Origin: Sternotherus odoratus
Taxonomy: Eukaryota; Chordata; Testudines; Kinosternidae
NCBI GenBank assembly: GCA_032164245.1
Contig: JAVMKO010000020.1
Coordinates: forward strand, 13,234,706-13,298,705
DNA: 64,000 nt
Direction: 5' to 3'
The notes below the pieces were generated by a model. It was given only the letters and a program-made list of their open reading frames with translations, searched no databases and had not been told where the DNA came from. Of this stretch, positions 30,161 through 41,012 are shown piece by piece (within the stretch, counting starts at the first letter, position 1; every line of letters starts with the position of its first letter). The translations under genes and the position numbers were made by a program.

Positions 30161-31020
30161 CTTTTTATTATGATGATTTTTCCTTCCTTCCCTTCTATCT
30201 TTCCAGGCCTCGTTTCTGCTTAAGTTTGCATTTCTCCTCTTTTTTTTCCCCCTTTCTGCTGACTGAGAGGAGAGCGCGCCCTAGTTCAACGTTCCAGGAT
30301 TTGTTACAAACTTCAAGGTGCAGGTTTATAGCTGCGGTTGTCCCGTTTATGGCACAGTTCTTATTATGGGTTCTAATAAACTTTGTAGCTCGAGGGGGCT
30401 CTTAAATCCTGATATGAAAGATAGAGAAGAATCATTACTTAGTCCAACTAAATATAAGACACTTCACCCTTGAAGGCTGAGGATAATGTTTCTTTCGCAG
30501 GTGTGGAAAGACCCATAATTCCCAAGTACAGCAAGTACACTTGGAGGAAAGAGATAATCCATTGTCTCAATAGAAATAAGTATACTCACCCTATGTGGCA
30601 AGCGTGGAGATAGCCTGCTTGGGATGGGCTGAATTTATGGGGATACTTTAACATATGGGAAAGAATAACACTACACAATAGAACTTATAGGGGAACTGAA
30701 AAGATCTTTGCCTGACAGGACCTTGAGTTCAAGATTTAGTTTCCTTGGCACTAACCCCTAAAGCCTTTTAAGGAATGTAGCAAGAATCCTGAACTCAGGT
30801 CCTGCCAGATAAGTAATGGAAAATCCAATTCCTGACTTTTTTTTAAGTGTGTTACAAATGTTGCTTCTATACTGATATTCGGCCACATTTTCAAATGCCA
30901 CCACTGAACCTGCACGCACAATTTTTCCACATGCAAGGCCATGGTACCCACAAATTAACTTTTATCACACGTGCTTCCAAACATGAATTTTCATAATACT
31001 CAAGGATCCACACAACAGTG
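30161..31020. other. No recognisable feature; C/T-rich start
   Basis: 30175-30260 is a pyrimidine-rich stretch (TTCCTTCCTTCCCTTC, poly-T). The remainder is unassigned. Confidence 0.4.
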
Positions 31021-31112
31021 GATAAAGAAAGAAAGTGTGACTGAAACCAGGTCTCCTACCCCTCTATGTAGTCTTGACCACTGGACTAGGGAATCATCCT
31101 CCCCTTCTGTCT
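31021..31112 (-). mobile_element. tRNA-like SINE head fragment
   Basis: GACTGAAACCAGGTCTCCTAC, then CTTGACCACTGGACTAGGGA and ATCATCCTCCCC match the reverse head region of MIR-type SINEs (compare 29690-29740). Confidence 0.5.
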
Positions 31113-31129
31113 CTTACTCTTTAGTTAAC

Positions 31130-31253
31130 CACAGTGGGACAGATGTCCTGATTTTATAGGGACAGTCCTGATTTTCGGGTCTTTTTCTTATATAGGCTCC
31201 TATTATCCCCCATCTCCTACCCCGATTTTTCACACTTGCTGACTGGTCACCCT
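31130..31253. mobile_element. Short DNA element with GGTCACCCT end
   Basis: GGGACAGATGTCCTGATTTT, TAGGGACAGTCCTGATTTTC, GGGTCTTTTTCTTATATAGG, CCCCGATTTTTCACACTTGC and TGACTGGTCACCCTC match a common turtle repeat with internal near-repeats (GGGACAGTCC) and ends related to AGGGTGACCAG. About 124 bp. Confidence 0.7.
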
Positions 31254-31439
31254 CCTCTCTGGCCTGCATCCTGGCTTTGTGGCTTGCATGCTTGGACCCC
31301 TTCTCTCCCCAGTCATTGTGTAGGGAGTCCAGATGCCAAACTTGATTTTGTGAATCACAGTGTTCCTGTGATTTCTAGGCACTTAAAAGTTAGGCGCCAT
31401 GGTGTTCTGAGTTTCAATGCCTAAATCCCTTGGTGGATC

Positions 31440-31660
31440 CTACCCTTAATCGTGCTGTATTTCAGTTCCCCACCTGTAAAGTGGGAGTAATAATCCTTTG
31501 TTCCACCTGCCTTTGTCTGTCGTGCCCCTCTAGGTTATAAAGTCTTAAGGCAGAAACTGTTTCTCATTATCAGTTTGCAAAGTGTATAGCACAATGGATC
31601 CCAGTTCTCATTTGGGGCCCATAGGTGATAAATACTGTAAAACAGCTAATAATTATAATG
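31440..31660 (+). mobile_element. MIR-type SINE
   Basis: TTTCAGTTCCCCACCTGTAA, AGTGGGAGTAATAATCCTTT, GGTTATAAAGTCTTAAGGCAG, AACTGTTTCTCATTATCAG, TATAGCACAATGGATCCCAG. Core-to-tail order on the plus strand; head missing. Confidence 0.75.
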
Positions 31661-31769
31661 AGCAAATAAGAATTCATGCTTCCCCAGCAAACTTCCCAGC
31701 TAATGTCAACCCTGCCCTGGAGAGACTATTTCTACACAGGGGAATTCAGCCTCCATTAAAGCTAGTCCA

Positions 31770-31848
31770 TTTTGTTGTTTTTGTTCAATAACATTTTTCT
31801 TGACCAAAAAAGAGCCTATTTTTCAAAACTAACATCTTTGTTTTGTTG
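31770..31848. mobile_element. AT-rich repeat fragment
   Basis: TTTTTGTTCAATAACATTTTTC and TATTTTTCAAAACTAAC resemble the AT-rich family. May have been the target of the following LTR-like block. Confidence 0.35.
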
Positions 31849-31851
31849 GAC

Positions 31852-32285
31852 TGTGGCAGGGCAGGGGTAAAACCCCTTGAGTGCCCTGCCACTGCTGGCT
31901 AAGCCCTGCTTTCTGACAGAGAGGCCAGGTGCACTGGCTCCAAGTCATCAAGGAGCCCAGCTGTGGGCCCTAAGGAGGGCTGGCTCACTACCATAGGCTG
32001 AGCTTAGATGCCACAGGTGGGGCTGATGAATGGGAGGGCTAGAAAAGCCCTGAGTGAAACTCAGTTAAGAGACTATCCATGGGGGAATAAGAGGCTACAG
32101 CGCTGTCTCCTCACTACAGGCAGGGAGCCTCCAGGGCCAGGAGACCCTGTATGAGTTAGAAAGGGGATAAGTGTTGGGGGCTAAAGGGAACCATCTTGTT
32201 GCACTGTAAATAAAAGCACTAGGGTGAAACACCAGAGGAAGATGTGAGGACTTTTATTTTGCCAGCCTGAACAGGGGAAAAGAAG
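31852..32285 (+). mobile_element. LTR-like block (possible solo LTR)
   Basis: Starts TGTGGCAGGGCAGGGGTAAA. Shows GGGCTAGAAAAGCCCTGAG (degenerate TATA position), GGCAGGGAGCCTCCAGGGCC, and an AATAAA poly-A signal at 32209-32214 with G/T-rich sequence upstream. Organisation parallels 47540-48090. No internal retroviral or gypsy coding sequence is adjacent. Class (ERV or Gypsy) not decided; flanking duplications not seen. Confidence 0.45.
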
Positions 32286-32299
32286 GAAAGCTGTGCAGA

Positions 32300-32535
32300 C
32301 CCTGACTTATTCCATTCTTTGACCAAAAAGAGAAAAAAAATCACTTTTTATTTTTATGGTTTCCCATTCCATACTCCACACCTACTTGTTCACTTGTCTC
32401 TTTCATTTTGCCACAGGAAAAGAAGGTAGAGGAGTATGATTGTGGGGAGGGAGGGGAGAGAGAAAAAGCTTTTAGAATTTGTATGAGAAAAATTTTAATT
32501 TTTTCACAAAAAAAGAATTTCCTTGTTTTGACCAC
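32300..32535. mobile_element. AT-rich GAAATTT-type repeat
   Basis: TTTGACCAAAAAGAGAAAA, GAGAAAAATTTTAATTTTTTC and TTTCCTTGTTTTGACCAC. Eroded copy. Confidence 0.4.
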
Positions 32536-33340
32536 TTGTATCCATAATTCATCTGAGCTTGGCTGAAGTCACCACCAAAAAAGATCTAACTAGTTGCAGT
32601 TTTTTTCCAGACATTGCCAAGCAACTAGGGTGAGACCAACCAGTTATTTCATACAGGCCAGCAAAAAACCGTCCGTGGATAATGGTAGTTAGCCTCTGCA
32701 GCCCTGGATAGTAACTGAAAACAGTTAATTTGAATTTCTACAAATAGCTCATTTTCCATTACATTTCTGTGTTGTTCTTATATGAAATTATACTTCATAG
32801 AAAAGAAATAAATGAAAACATATTGGGAAGATCTGCAAATGAACCTTTAATTAAATACAACACTATTCTAAACCAAAAGATATATACCTTTCTAAATGTT
32901 ATGATTTCATTAAAATTAACCACCGTGTAAAGTGTAACAGATAGATAGATTGATCGATCTAAGTCAATTGACAGGGCATCTATCTATCATCACTGTAATA
33001 TCTGAGAATTCCCCTTATTAAAATGTTGGGTCCTAGGAGCTGAAAGAAATCAAACATTGATTGCTCCTGTTTGCTATTACTCTCTCCATCCATGTAAAGG
33101 ATCTATATTTTGTCTCTCCTTCAGAGTCACACCAGGTGTGAGCAGTGAATATTTATATATAAAAATATTTTAAAGTGCTCTCTTAAAAGAGAGCCTCTTT
33201 TTGGTAAATTGTCATGTTTTGGACCATTGAGATGGAATATAATAGACTTTCTACATGTATGAAGCTCAACTTTCAAATGTTAGCACTGACGCTCCTATGT
33301 TCAGATGATCGATGAGCATGTAACTTCCCACCTTGCAGAA
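32536..33340. other. AT-rich, no clear feature; small GATA tract
   Basis: GATAGATAGATTGATCGATC at 32940-32959, echoed in reverse by ATCTATCTATCATC at 32978-32991. Otherwise long AT-rich sequence without a recognised repeat. Confidence 0.4.
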
Positions 33341-33350
33341 GGCAACACAA

Positions 33351-33413
33351 GGTCTATGCATGACCTGAGTCACACTCGGGTCTTCACAATGAGGCTTAAC
33401 TCATGCATAGACC
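33351..33413. repeat. Nested inverted repeat
   Basis: GGTCTATGCATGA (33351-33363) pairs exactly with TCATGCATAGACC (33401-33413). An inner pair, GACCTGAGT (33362-33370) and ACTCGGGTC (33374-33382), matches at 8 of 9 positions. Confidence 0.75.
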
Positions 33414-33639
33414 CCATGCTGGCTTTGGGCACATGGGTAATTTCAGCCAGCGTGTCTCAGTGTTGATCTGGGATGATTAGCTTGGGCTGCCCCATTTATA
33501 AGTGGGCCTGTAGTAATATTACCAGCATTGTTTGTGGAAATGAGTCTTTGCCAGACATTCTTTAACATGTAAAGTACTGTTGCAATTAGTTTACTTGTCG
33601 TAAATTATTATTATCATTTTGCCTTTTATGCTGCTGTGG

Positions 33640-33720
33640 GCCCAGTTGCCTCCCTCTTAAGTCCTGGGATAGCACTCTAACCATTGGCCCAGACTTCCAC
33701 TCTTACCCCCAGCCTTCAAA
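33640..33720 (-). mobile_element. Possible tRNA-like SINE head
   Basis: TTGCCTCCCTCTTAAGTCCTG, then GCACTCTAACCATTGGCCCA resembles the reversed head region of MIR-type SINEs. Core absent. Confidence 0.4.
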
Positions 33721-35104
33721 GTGCATTTGAAGTACTCGCACATGCTCTAGCGCACCTTAGACGACATAGTCGGGACCAGGGGTAGGTGGAGGAAATAAGA
33801 TATTAATGGTAAACTACTTTTTTTAAATACTTTTTTTTAAAAAACCTCAGTTTAAAAGGCACTAAAAGACATTGTGTGACACCAGCTTGTTTGTTTATTC
33901 AGATGTATGCAAATACTAAAAGAGGGTGTCTATACATATGCAGCAGGTGCCCTTGACATAAGTTAAAACACATCACAAATCATACCGTAAGCACAGCCAC
34001 AAATTGAATATAACCAAGCACAGTGAGACAGAAGACTTTAATATTCAGCTCCCTCTTTCCCTTCCAACAACCCCAGGGGACAAAGAGGAGCCTTTTAATA
34101 TGCCTTCATGTCATCAGACAGAGGCTACTTTGGGGAGCGAATGTCTAACCCCTACAGAAAGTGCCATACCAGTTGCTCCTTCTCATTTATACCAACAGGG
34201 TTCCTTTGCCAATGTCGAAACCCCAGGCTGCAGAGCACTGGAGCTGTTTCGGGGAAATTCCAAAAAACATCTGGCAAAGAATACAGCTTGGAGTTTGCTC
34301 TGCACCCTCCTCAAGCCAATTCCATGGAATGATATGAGAGGGCAGAAAACGGAATGTCAAACTGGGCATGGAATGAATGTGTCAGAGGATAAATGTTCCC
34401 AGCAATGCTGCAGCTGTTATTGTAAAATATGGGAAGTAGCTGCATCGGAGGGCATCAGGCATCGGCATCTGTTCTGGTACCTCCGGCACTGAAAGGATTC
34501 GGCAACCTTCCACCAATGACTGGATGCAGGGAGCGTGGGGGAAAGCGGAGATCAGGAGCCATGCCTGCATTGTCTCTACTCTCCCCACACTGTCTGGCTT
34601 TGCTCCTAAGATAAGAGAGAAACCTATCATTCTAGCCCAAAAAAGGAAAGTAACATGTTATTTTCAGATTTACAGCTTTGGGGAGATTTTATTTCTACAT
34701 GTCTGAAAATATCTGAGAAATTACCACATGCTGGTTAGGTCCTCCATGGTTGGAGCCATCTTCAGTAACACATTAACCATCCCGGGTCAATCCACCCCAC
34801 GGCCGAGCCAAGAACCAGCTCCCCAGCACTACGATTTCAATTTCCTGGAACATGAAATGAAATACTGATTGCTACAGTGATGGTTAGAAAAAGGGAGAAA
34901 AAAATATTCCAGGAGGTGGGAGTGGACCTCGTCTTTGGGCTACATGACCCCTGCCAAAGCACTAGCGACTCCTGATAAGAAAGTACCCTTTCCCTTACTC
35001 ATGTTGACATGTTATCACCCGGAGGTATCCATTCCTTATGAGAATGGACCAAGACCTCGTTATGAAGAATGATACCTGGAGGGTCAGAAGTACAAGTGTG
35101 GACT
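33721..35104. other. No recognisable feature
   Basis: Holds the longest open frame in the window (34004-34492, 162 codons, plus strand), which resembles no known domain and ends in a Cys-rich tail without a zinc-binding spacing I recognise. Treated as chance. TTTTTTTAAAAAAC at 33830-33845. Confidence 0.4.
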
Positions 35105-35272
35105 AGGGAACCAAGCATAGAGCTGGGTCTCAGCTGGGTGTGAGTTCCAATTCTGGGCCTCATGTGGCCTTGAGTGAATCGCTTCACCTCTCTGATTGTA
35201 AAGGGAGAATAATTATGCTCACTCCCCTGCCGCTGAGAATTAAAATCTGTGAGCAATACTTAACATTTGTAT
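35105..35272 (+). mobile_element. MIR-like SINE, decayed
   Basis: GAGTTCCAATTCTGGGCCTC, ATGTGGCCTTGAGTGAATCG, CTTCACCTCTCTGATTGTAA and AACATTTGTATAGCAC follow MIR order. Confidence 0.65.
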
Positions 35273-35279
35273 AGCACGG

Positions 35280-35400
35280 TCCAGATGTTAAGACGAGAAG
35301 GGACCATTAGGATCATCTAGTCTGACTACAATATTTTTCATGGTTTCTTCTGATAAGATTCTCCAGGTCAGTCTTTCAACAGTGGGAAGTTGAGGTGGGG
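35280..35400 (-). mobile_element. CR1 LINE 3' end
   Basis: AGACGAGAAGGGACCATTAG, GATCATCTAGTCTGACTACA, then diverging. Reverse CR1 without the terminal ATTCTATGA units. It directly follows the MIR-like copy. Confidence 0.75.
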
Positions 35401-35449
35401 TTACAATGCTCTGGACCATTGGGATGGACCCTGTCTCAGATAGTTTAGT

Positions 35450-36835
35450 GTCTAGAGCGACTTCCTACTTGCTTCATAGGGATGGAGGAGTTCACTTTGC
35501 CTCATGTTACATTCCCTCACATTTTGTAGGTTTAACTCAGACTTAGGGGTTATCGTTTGATTCATGATCTGCTTAGGAGAGACTGAAAGAGGGAGCGGCA
35601 GGGACAGGAAGATAAATTTCAGGGGGGGAAGGGTTAAAAATGGAACAGAGATCAAAACAAAACAATATAGTTCAGCCTTGATTAGTCATATTGAAGAGGG
35701 GAAATTGAATGACTTGAAGTAATCAAGAGAGCTTCCAGAGTGATTAATAATAGACACCAAGGGCATGACACTGCTTTGGAAAGCAGGTGGTCTCAGATCA
35801 CGGAGGGTCCCATAATTAAGTGTGACTTCTTCAGACATAGGAGACAGCAACTTTCTAATGCCTCTTGGTTACTGTCTATGTGGGGTGTGCCCTTGTTGTG
35901 TTGAACTGTAAGGGTGGGATCGCTTACCCACGGCATGGAGATCTGGCTTCACTTTGGCTACCAATGCGTGTTTTTAAAGTGGAATCACCCTTGGGAATAA
36001 GCACAGCCTTAAATCCCCAGAAGAAGGCTCATGAACTCAGACAGCCTCTCAAACCCGAAAGCTGGTTGCTGAGACGCACCAGACCTCAAACTCTAATGAG
36101 ACTTGCCCGGATACCTTCTGCTTGAGAACAACTCTTCTAGTCAACATAAGGAAGCGGGGACAGGGGGGTGTAAATTGCAATAGAATCTTGCTACTCATGC
36201 CTTTGTATAGTATTAGCAAGATCAAGTACATTTGTTCAGCCCCCTGACAAGGTTTAAATTCATTGTGCTTTACTTTAGTTGCTGGAAGCACACTGCTAAT
36301 AATAACAAAGGGTGAGCTCCCGCAGTGTGCCGGGTGTGTGCAAGTGAATATATCCCTGTTAAGAGATTACACACATTTACCATTTACCATCCCTTTAAGC
36401 ACACCCATCCTTTGAGTTTCTTAAACCCTGGCATCTATCGAAGAGTGGCTCACATTGGGCTTCGAGCCAGATTTCAAGAGACCTCATTAGCTGTAGGGCG
36501 TGGTAGCCTTGGTCTTCCTTTGGTTAGTGATGGAGGCTGCCAGAACAAATTATCTAATGCTGCTGTAAATTCAGAGTCATGGCCTCTTGCTCTGGCGCCA
36601 CGGAACCCCCTTGTTGAGCTTCAACCCCACATAGCTGACGACACCTGCCGTCCTCATCCCAGCAGAATTCTGGTGAGCTTTCATTGGGGAAATTTCATTT
36701 GAAACACACACACACCTTGCTGTGTGCTGGGTTTGCAGAACTAACTCTACGGTTTGTCCAGACTGCTCTGCCAAACACTGGGAATCCACGCAGGGGTGCT
36801 AACTTTCATGAATCAGGATCTGTAACATTTGATAG
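35450..36835. other. No recognisable feature
   Basis: 1.4 kb unassigned. An open frame of 125 codons at 36325-36702 (plus) resembles no protein. ACACACACACACC at 36701-36713. Confidence 0.4.
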
Positions 36836-36837
36836 CC

Positions 36838-37215
36838 CGTGATGGGACGCTAGACGGAGTGGGATCTGAGTTACTACAGCGAATTCTTTCCTGGGTGTCT
36901 GGCTGGTGAGTCTTGCCCACATGCTCAGGGTTTAGCTGATTGACATATTTGGGGTCAGTAAGGAATTTTCCTCAAGGGAGATTGGCAGAGGCCCTGGGGG
37001 GGGTTCGCCTTCCTCTGCAACATAGGGCACGATTCACTTGCTGGAGGAGTCTCCGCACCTTGAATTCTTTAAACCATGACTTGAGGACTTCCATAGCTCA
37101 GACATAGGCTAGGGGTTTATTACAGGAGTGGGCGGGTGAGATTCTGTGGCCTGCATTCTGCAGGTCAGATTAGATGATCATAATGGTCCCTTCTGACCTT
37201 AAAATCTATGAGTCT
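36838..37215 (+). mobile_element. CR1 LINE 3' end, ~375 bp
   Basis: Longest CR1 piece here: GGGATCTGAGTTACTACAGC, GGCTGGTGAGTCTTGCCCAC, TTTGGGGTCAGTAAGGAATT, GGCAGAGGCCCTGG, TCGCCTTCCTCTGCAACAT, GATTAGATGATCATAATGGT, ending AAATCTATGAGTCTAT. All within the 3' untranslated part; no reverse transcriptase sequence. Confidence 0.92.
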
Positions 37216-37854
37216 ATTATGGGATTTGGGCTAAGGAAAAGGTAGAGATTTCAAAGGAGATTCAAAAGGCAGATGCAGCGTGCAGCAGCATAATGGGACA
37301 GAATCTCTAGCTGGGGGCTGAGCGCTACTTTCTAGTGACTGGGGCCCTGGGAGCAAAGTTCTTCAGTATCACCCCTAATGCTGCATGTGCACAGATAACC
37401 AGTGTCTCTGGTGTTTGTTTCAGAGTGGTAGCCATGTCTGTGTGACCATGGGTGGCTGCTGACGCAGCCTTGTGTCCATCTGTCTAGCTTCCATTTTACT
37501 TCCAAAATCATAATCCTGGTGTCAGGGGGATTCTGGGCTCCCTCCACCCCTGTGGGGATTTATCAGGATGAAGAAGAAGAAATGCATTTAGGTTTTGGCT
37601 TGTAGGAATTTCCAATAGGGTCCATGAACACACACACAAACATTATCAAATAGACTTTGATCCCAATACTATTCTCTTATTGAACTTTCTGCTAAAGGAA
37701 GGGAAATATATGGCAACAAGTGAGGTATGAAATATCTATTGTTCAGCAATGTCTGTGTCTCTGAAAGGGGGCAACTGTGAATCAACACTGCTGAGAAGAA
37801 TGTGAATGTATCTAAGTCCATGCACTCTTGTGCGGGGGAGGGCGGGAAGATGCA
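37216..37854. other. No recognisable feature
   Basis: Mixed sequence, small ACACACACACAAAC tract at 37630. No gene or repeat family recognised. Confidence 0.4.
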
Positions 37855-37960
37855 TATCCGCGCATGCGTGAGCCCGCATGTGTGCACGCCCATGTGAGAC
37901 TGGGTGTCTACATGTGCAGATGAGTGTGTGCTCACGAATGAGTGTGCGTGTGTGAGGGGA
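37855..37960. repeat. Degenerate TG/CG alternating purine-pyrimidine tract
   Basis: CGCGCATGCGTGAGCCCGCA, TGTGTGCACGCCCATGTG and GTGTGCGTGTGTG: irregular alternation of purines and pyrimidines with CpG and TpG steps, a composition prone to Z-DNA. Confidence 0.6.
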
Positions 37961-38144
37961 AAGACAAGTATAATCCCTCATTTTCCACCTCTGGGACACT
38001 TCCATTCCTCAGCTTTGGTCACCATCTTCCCGGAGCGCTTTCTATCCAGCCTCGGAAATTGGGTAATGAAAGCCAAGTCATACATTTCTGCTTTATGTTT
38101 CCAAAGAAGCTAGTGTGACTGTCAGGTTTACAAAAGATTGTTTA

Positions 38145-38480
38145 TGTGCAGTGGCGTGAAATGGGGAGCGAGTGTGCGGCACAGAGAGAGAGAAAGACTG
38201 CCCTGCCCGGGCTGACAGGACTGCATTCATCCTCCACGCTACAGCAGACAAAGCACTAGTGCTGGCTGACAGGGACCATAAATCACAGGCGGAAGATGCT
38301 GTACCTACAGCTTATACCATTCCAGATGACAAACACACAATAATCCACACAGCGCAGCACTTTCTCTCCCTCTGTGTCGCTTACTCGCTGGGGCTCGGGT
38401 GACGACAAGAGACGCCGAGGAAACCTGCAAAGCCTGGAGCTCCTGCTTCAAGGTCTGAACAAGAAGGAGCAGGAAACGTC
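38145..38480. promoter_or_regulatory. Candidate conserved non-coding element
   Basis: Repeat-free with two CTGACAGG words (38212, 38264), CCATAAATCACAGGCGGAAG, GATGACAAACACACAATAAT and GGTGACTAATTTAAACCC. Has more CpG than its surroundings. Could also be an untranscribed exon remnant, but no good frame. Confidence 0.28.
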
Positions 38481-38654
38481 ACAGAGGTGACTAATTTAAA
38501 CCCATGGCCCAGTTGAATTCACATCCACTGCGGTGAACTAACAGGGAGCATCTCTGTGCTAAGGACAGAGAGGGTGATGCCTAATGGATCCCTCCCCTGC
38601 AAAGACGATTCAAATTGGCATTCCAAAGCGGGTATTCCAGCAACTGGGTAGGGA

Positions 38655-38765
38655 AGATGCAGGACGGTCTTGTGGTTGAAGGCCTGGGACTCAGGAGACA
38701 AGGTTTCAATTCCTGACTCTGCCACTGCCTTCCAGGGTGACCTTGAGCAAGGCAGATTTTCAAAC
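38655..38765 (+). mobile_element. MIR-like SINE, head and core
   Basis: GTCTTGTGGTTGAAGGCCTG, GGACTCAGGAGACAAGG, TTTCAATTCCTGACTCTGCC and GGGTGACCTTGAGCAAGGCA: tRNA-like head with A/B-box positions, then the core start. The tail is missing. Confidence 0.8.
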
Positions 38766-39525
38766 ATGCTCAGCCTCTCTTGCGACAGAGCTAGATTTGG
38801 CGGGACGGGAGGGGGGAGGAGGGGACATCGCCTCTTGTTGTGGTGTTTACATGGAAGCCGAATGCTCATGGAAATCCGAATTTGGGGTGCTGGGCTCTAT
38901 TTAAAACCTGGCCATTAATTGCAATTGCTGCCCAGCCCAGTGCTGAATTAGATTACTTTGAAGACCCCAAGGCTGTTGCTTAAAACTAGGGCCAATTTCT
39001 CTGCCATACTGAATGGATTTAACCTAAATGGTAGGCAATATAGGCAACCTAGTTCCTGAGTGGGCTTGCTACGCTGGAAATGAATTATGTTTACCTGAGG
39101 GTTTGTTTGGTTCAGAAGGTGGGGGGGGGGGTGTAATTCGCCAGGAAACGAGGGAGAAAGAGAAAGAAAGGACTACTTGGACAAACCTTAAAATCAATGT
39201 ATCCTAATTAACAAAGGATTTAATTAATCAAAGTGGCAGTGATTCTATTTAAATCATTCCTTTTAATGGGGGCTGCTGGGGCTTGGTTATTTACCCAAAG
39301 CTTTATCTTTTCCCACACACTCATCTCTGGGCTTTTGGGGAGCCACATCAGAAGCAGATTTCTCCTTTGGAAACTGAATGGCCATCCCCACTCCCCCCTC
39401 AAAAACAGAAGGAGAAGGAGGAGGTAGAATGGAAACAAGAATGAACAGTTAGATTTGTGAGGTGAACCAGTGTGAGGGTGGAGAAAGGGCAGGGAGGAAA
39501 GAAGAACAGAGAACAGTGCCAGGGT
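38766..39525. other. No recognisable feature; poly-G at 39119-39131
   Basis: A run of about 12 G, GGAGAAGGAGGAGG at 39410, otherwise unassigned. 39180-39260 is AT-rich with AATTAACAAAGGATTTAATT and could be regulatory. Confidence 0.35.
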
Positions 39526-39526
39526 G

Positions 39527-39722
39527 ACTGTATAATAATAATAAGTAATACCTAGGTCATATAGTCTTTTTCATCCATAAATGTCAACACATTTTAACAA
39601 AGGAGGGCAGTATCATTATCCCCATGGGGAAACCGAGGCAGAGCAGCAGTGACAGAGCAGGAATAAAATGCAGATCATCTGAGATGCAGTCCGGGGGCTA
39701 TCCACTAGGCTATGCTGCCTCC
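39527..39722 (-). mobile_element. MIR-type SINE
   Basis: ATAATAATAATAAGTAATAC, CATTATCCCCATGGGGAAAC, CGAGGCAGAGCAGCAGTGAC, GGCTATCCACTAGGCTATGC. The core's ACTTGCCCAAGGTCAC part is lost by deletion. Confidence 0.75.
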
Positions 39723-39734
39723 CATGTCATGTTA

Positions 39735-39950
39735 TGATATCATGTTGCCACTCTCACACTATCTGGTAATTTTCCTAAAGTCCCAGCTCCTGGAATCATG
39801 TGCATATACAAGAATCTCAGTTTTCATTTAGAAAAAGAACAAATTTCGACCCTTTGTGGTTGGCTCAGAAACTGGAAGGCAAAAAAAAAACAAAAACAAA
39901 ATTTGTTTTTTTTTTAAACTAATTCATCATTTTAATCCAGTCTCATAATT
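39735..39950 (-). mobile_element. Interspersed repeat with GTTGCCACTCTCA end
   Basis: ATGTTGCCACTCTCACACTA, GGTAATTTTCCTAAAGTCCC, AGCTCCTGGAATCATGTGCA, ACAAGAATCTCAGTTTTC, CCCTTTGTGGTTGGCTC. Third copy of the family at 9448 and 18778. Confidence 0.65.
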
Positions 39951-40259
39951 CTAGGGGTTTGGCAATGCTTCTCTGATAAGACAAGGAGCGTGTCGTTTCT
40001 GAATGACCCTGCTGCCCGACAGAGCCCTCACCAATGTGTGCAAAGACTGAACATCATATACGTGGGAATGAAAAAAATGAATTTCACTCCAGCCCCTCCT
40101 TGCCAACGGGATCACAACATCCAGATTTGAAACACAGGCCCCCTTTGCGGATGAGCAAAAGGAAATCCAGGAGGCTGCCTGGGAAAAGGCCAAACAAAAA
40201 ACAAGCCACGCTTGCCTCCAAAGTGTGGTTGCACCTACAGCACATCAGCCAACGCTGAT

Positions 40260-40690
40260 ATGAAAGGGCTATAAAATGAAACTATCGCCTTAGACGGCAT
40301 CAGAATATATATCCTGGCGTGTCAGGAATACCTGCTTCTCCTTTAACCTAAACTTCTGATGAACCAATGTGCTGCAGAGTGCATTTATATGCAAAGGCGT
40401 ATAATATGTCCCCTGTATCTAATTATCTGTCAGCCCAAGGCCATTTGTTTTCCAAATCGGCCTCTCGGCTGTGACTTTATGAGGTCATAAAGAAAACGGT
40501 GCCACTCTCTGTGCAGAAATGCCAGTCGAGGCTGGATCAACAAATTACAGTCTTTAATGGTGTCTCTTCTCTGCAAGTTCACACCCTAGGTTATCCCCTT
40601 AAACGGCATCCAAACCACGCACTGGGCCTTTTCCTCTCAGGACTCGTGGTTTGTTACTAAACAATTCCATCAAATAACTCACAGGGTGTG
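40260..40690. promoter_or_regulatory. Candidate conserved non-coding element (strongest)
   Basis: About 430 bp free of repeats, simple sequence and long open frames. Contains TATCTAATTATCTGTCAGCC, GTGACTTTATGAGGTCATAA, AATTACAGTCTTTAATGG, TATATGCAAAGGCG (POU-like) and AGGACTCGTGGTTTGTTACT. Composition is even and CpGs persist (TAGACGGC, AAACGGTG, TCGGCCTCTCGGC), unusual against decayed flanks. Function unproven. Confidence 0.35.
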
Positions 40691-40869
40691 GTTGTGGGAG
40701 TGGAGGTCCTGTACATTTTCCTTCTGCTGACACCCTTGTCCAAGACTAATTAAACAAAATCCAAGTAGCTTCAAATCAGGTGTCAGCCATGGTTACAGGC
40801 AGGAAACCTAAAGTAGCTGGAGAGATGATCTCACCCGTTACAGTAAGAGGTGGAACACAAAGCCAGGAG

Positions 40870-41012
40870 GCAGCATAGGTCAATGGGTAGAGCACTAGGC
40901 TAAGTGGTAAGACTTCTCAGTTCTTTTCCCAGGTTTCTGTGTGACTTGACCTCTCCCTGACTCAGTTTCCTCAGCTGTAATGTTTGCCCATCCTTCTAAA
41001 GTGTTTTGAGAT
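40870..41012 (+). mobile_element. MIR-type SINE
   Basis: Head AGGCAGCATAGGTCAATGGG and TAGAGCACTAGGCTAAG, core GTGTGACTTGACCTCTCC, CTGACTCAGTTTCCTCAGC, tail TAAAGTGTTTTGAGATCTA. Head is clearly tRNA-like. Confidence 0.85.

Noticed and set aside
32940..32991. GATA/TATC hairpin as a regulatory structure
   Set aside because: Explained by short tetranucleotide simple repeats in both orientations.
34004..34492. Longest open frame, 162 codons, plus strand
   Set aside because: A frame of this size is expected by chance in 64 kb over six frames. The translation has no domain, signal or codon pattern I recognise, and no neighbour supports it.
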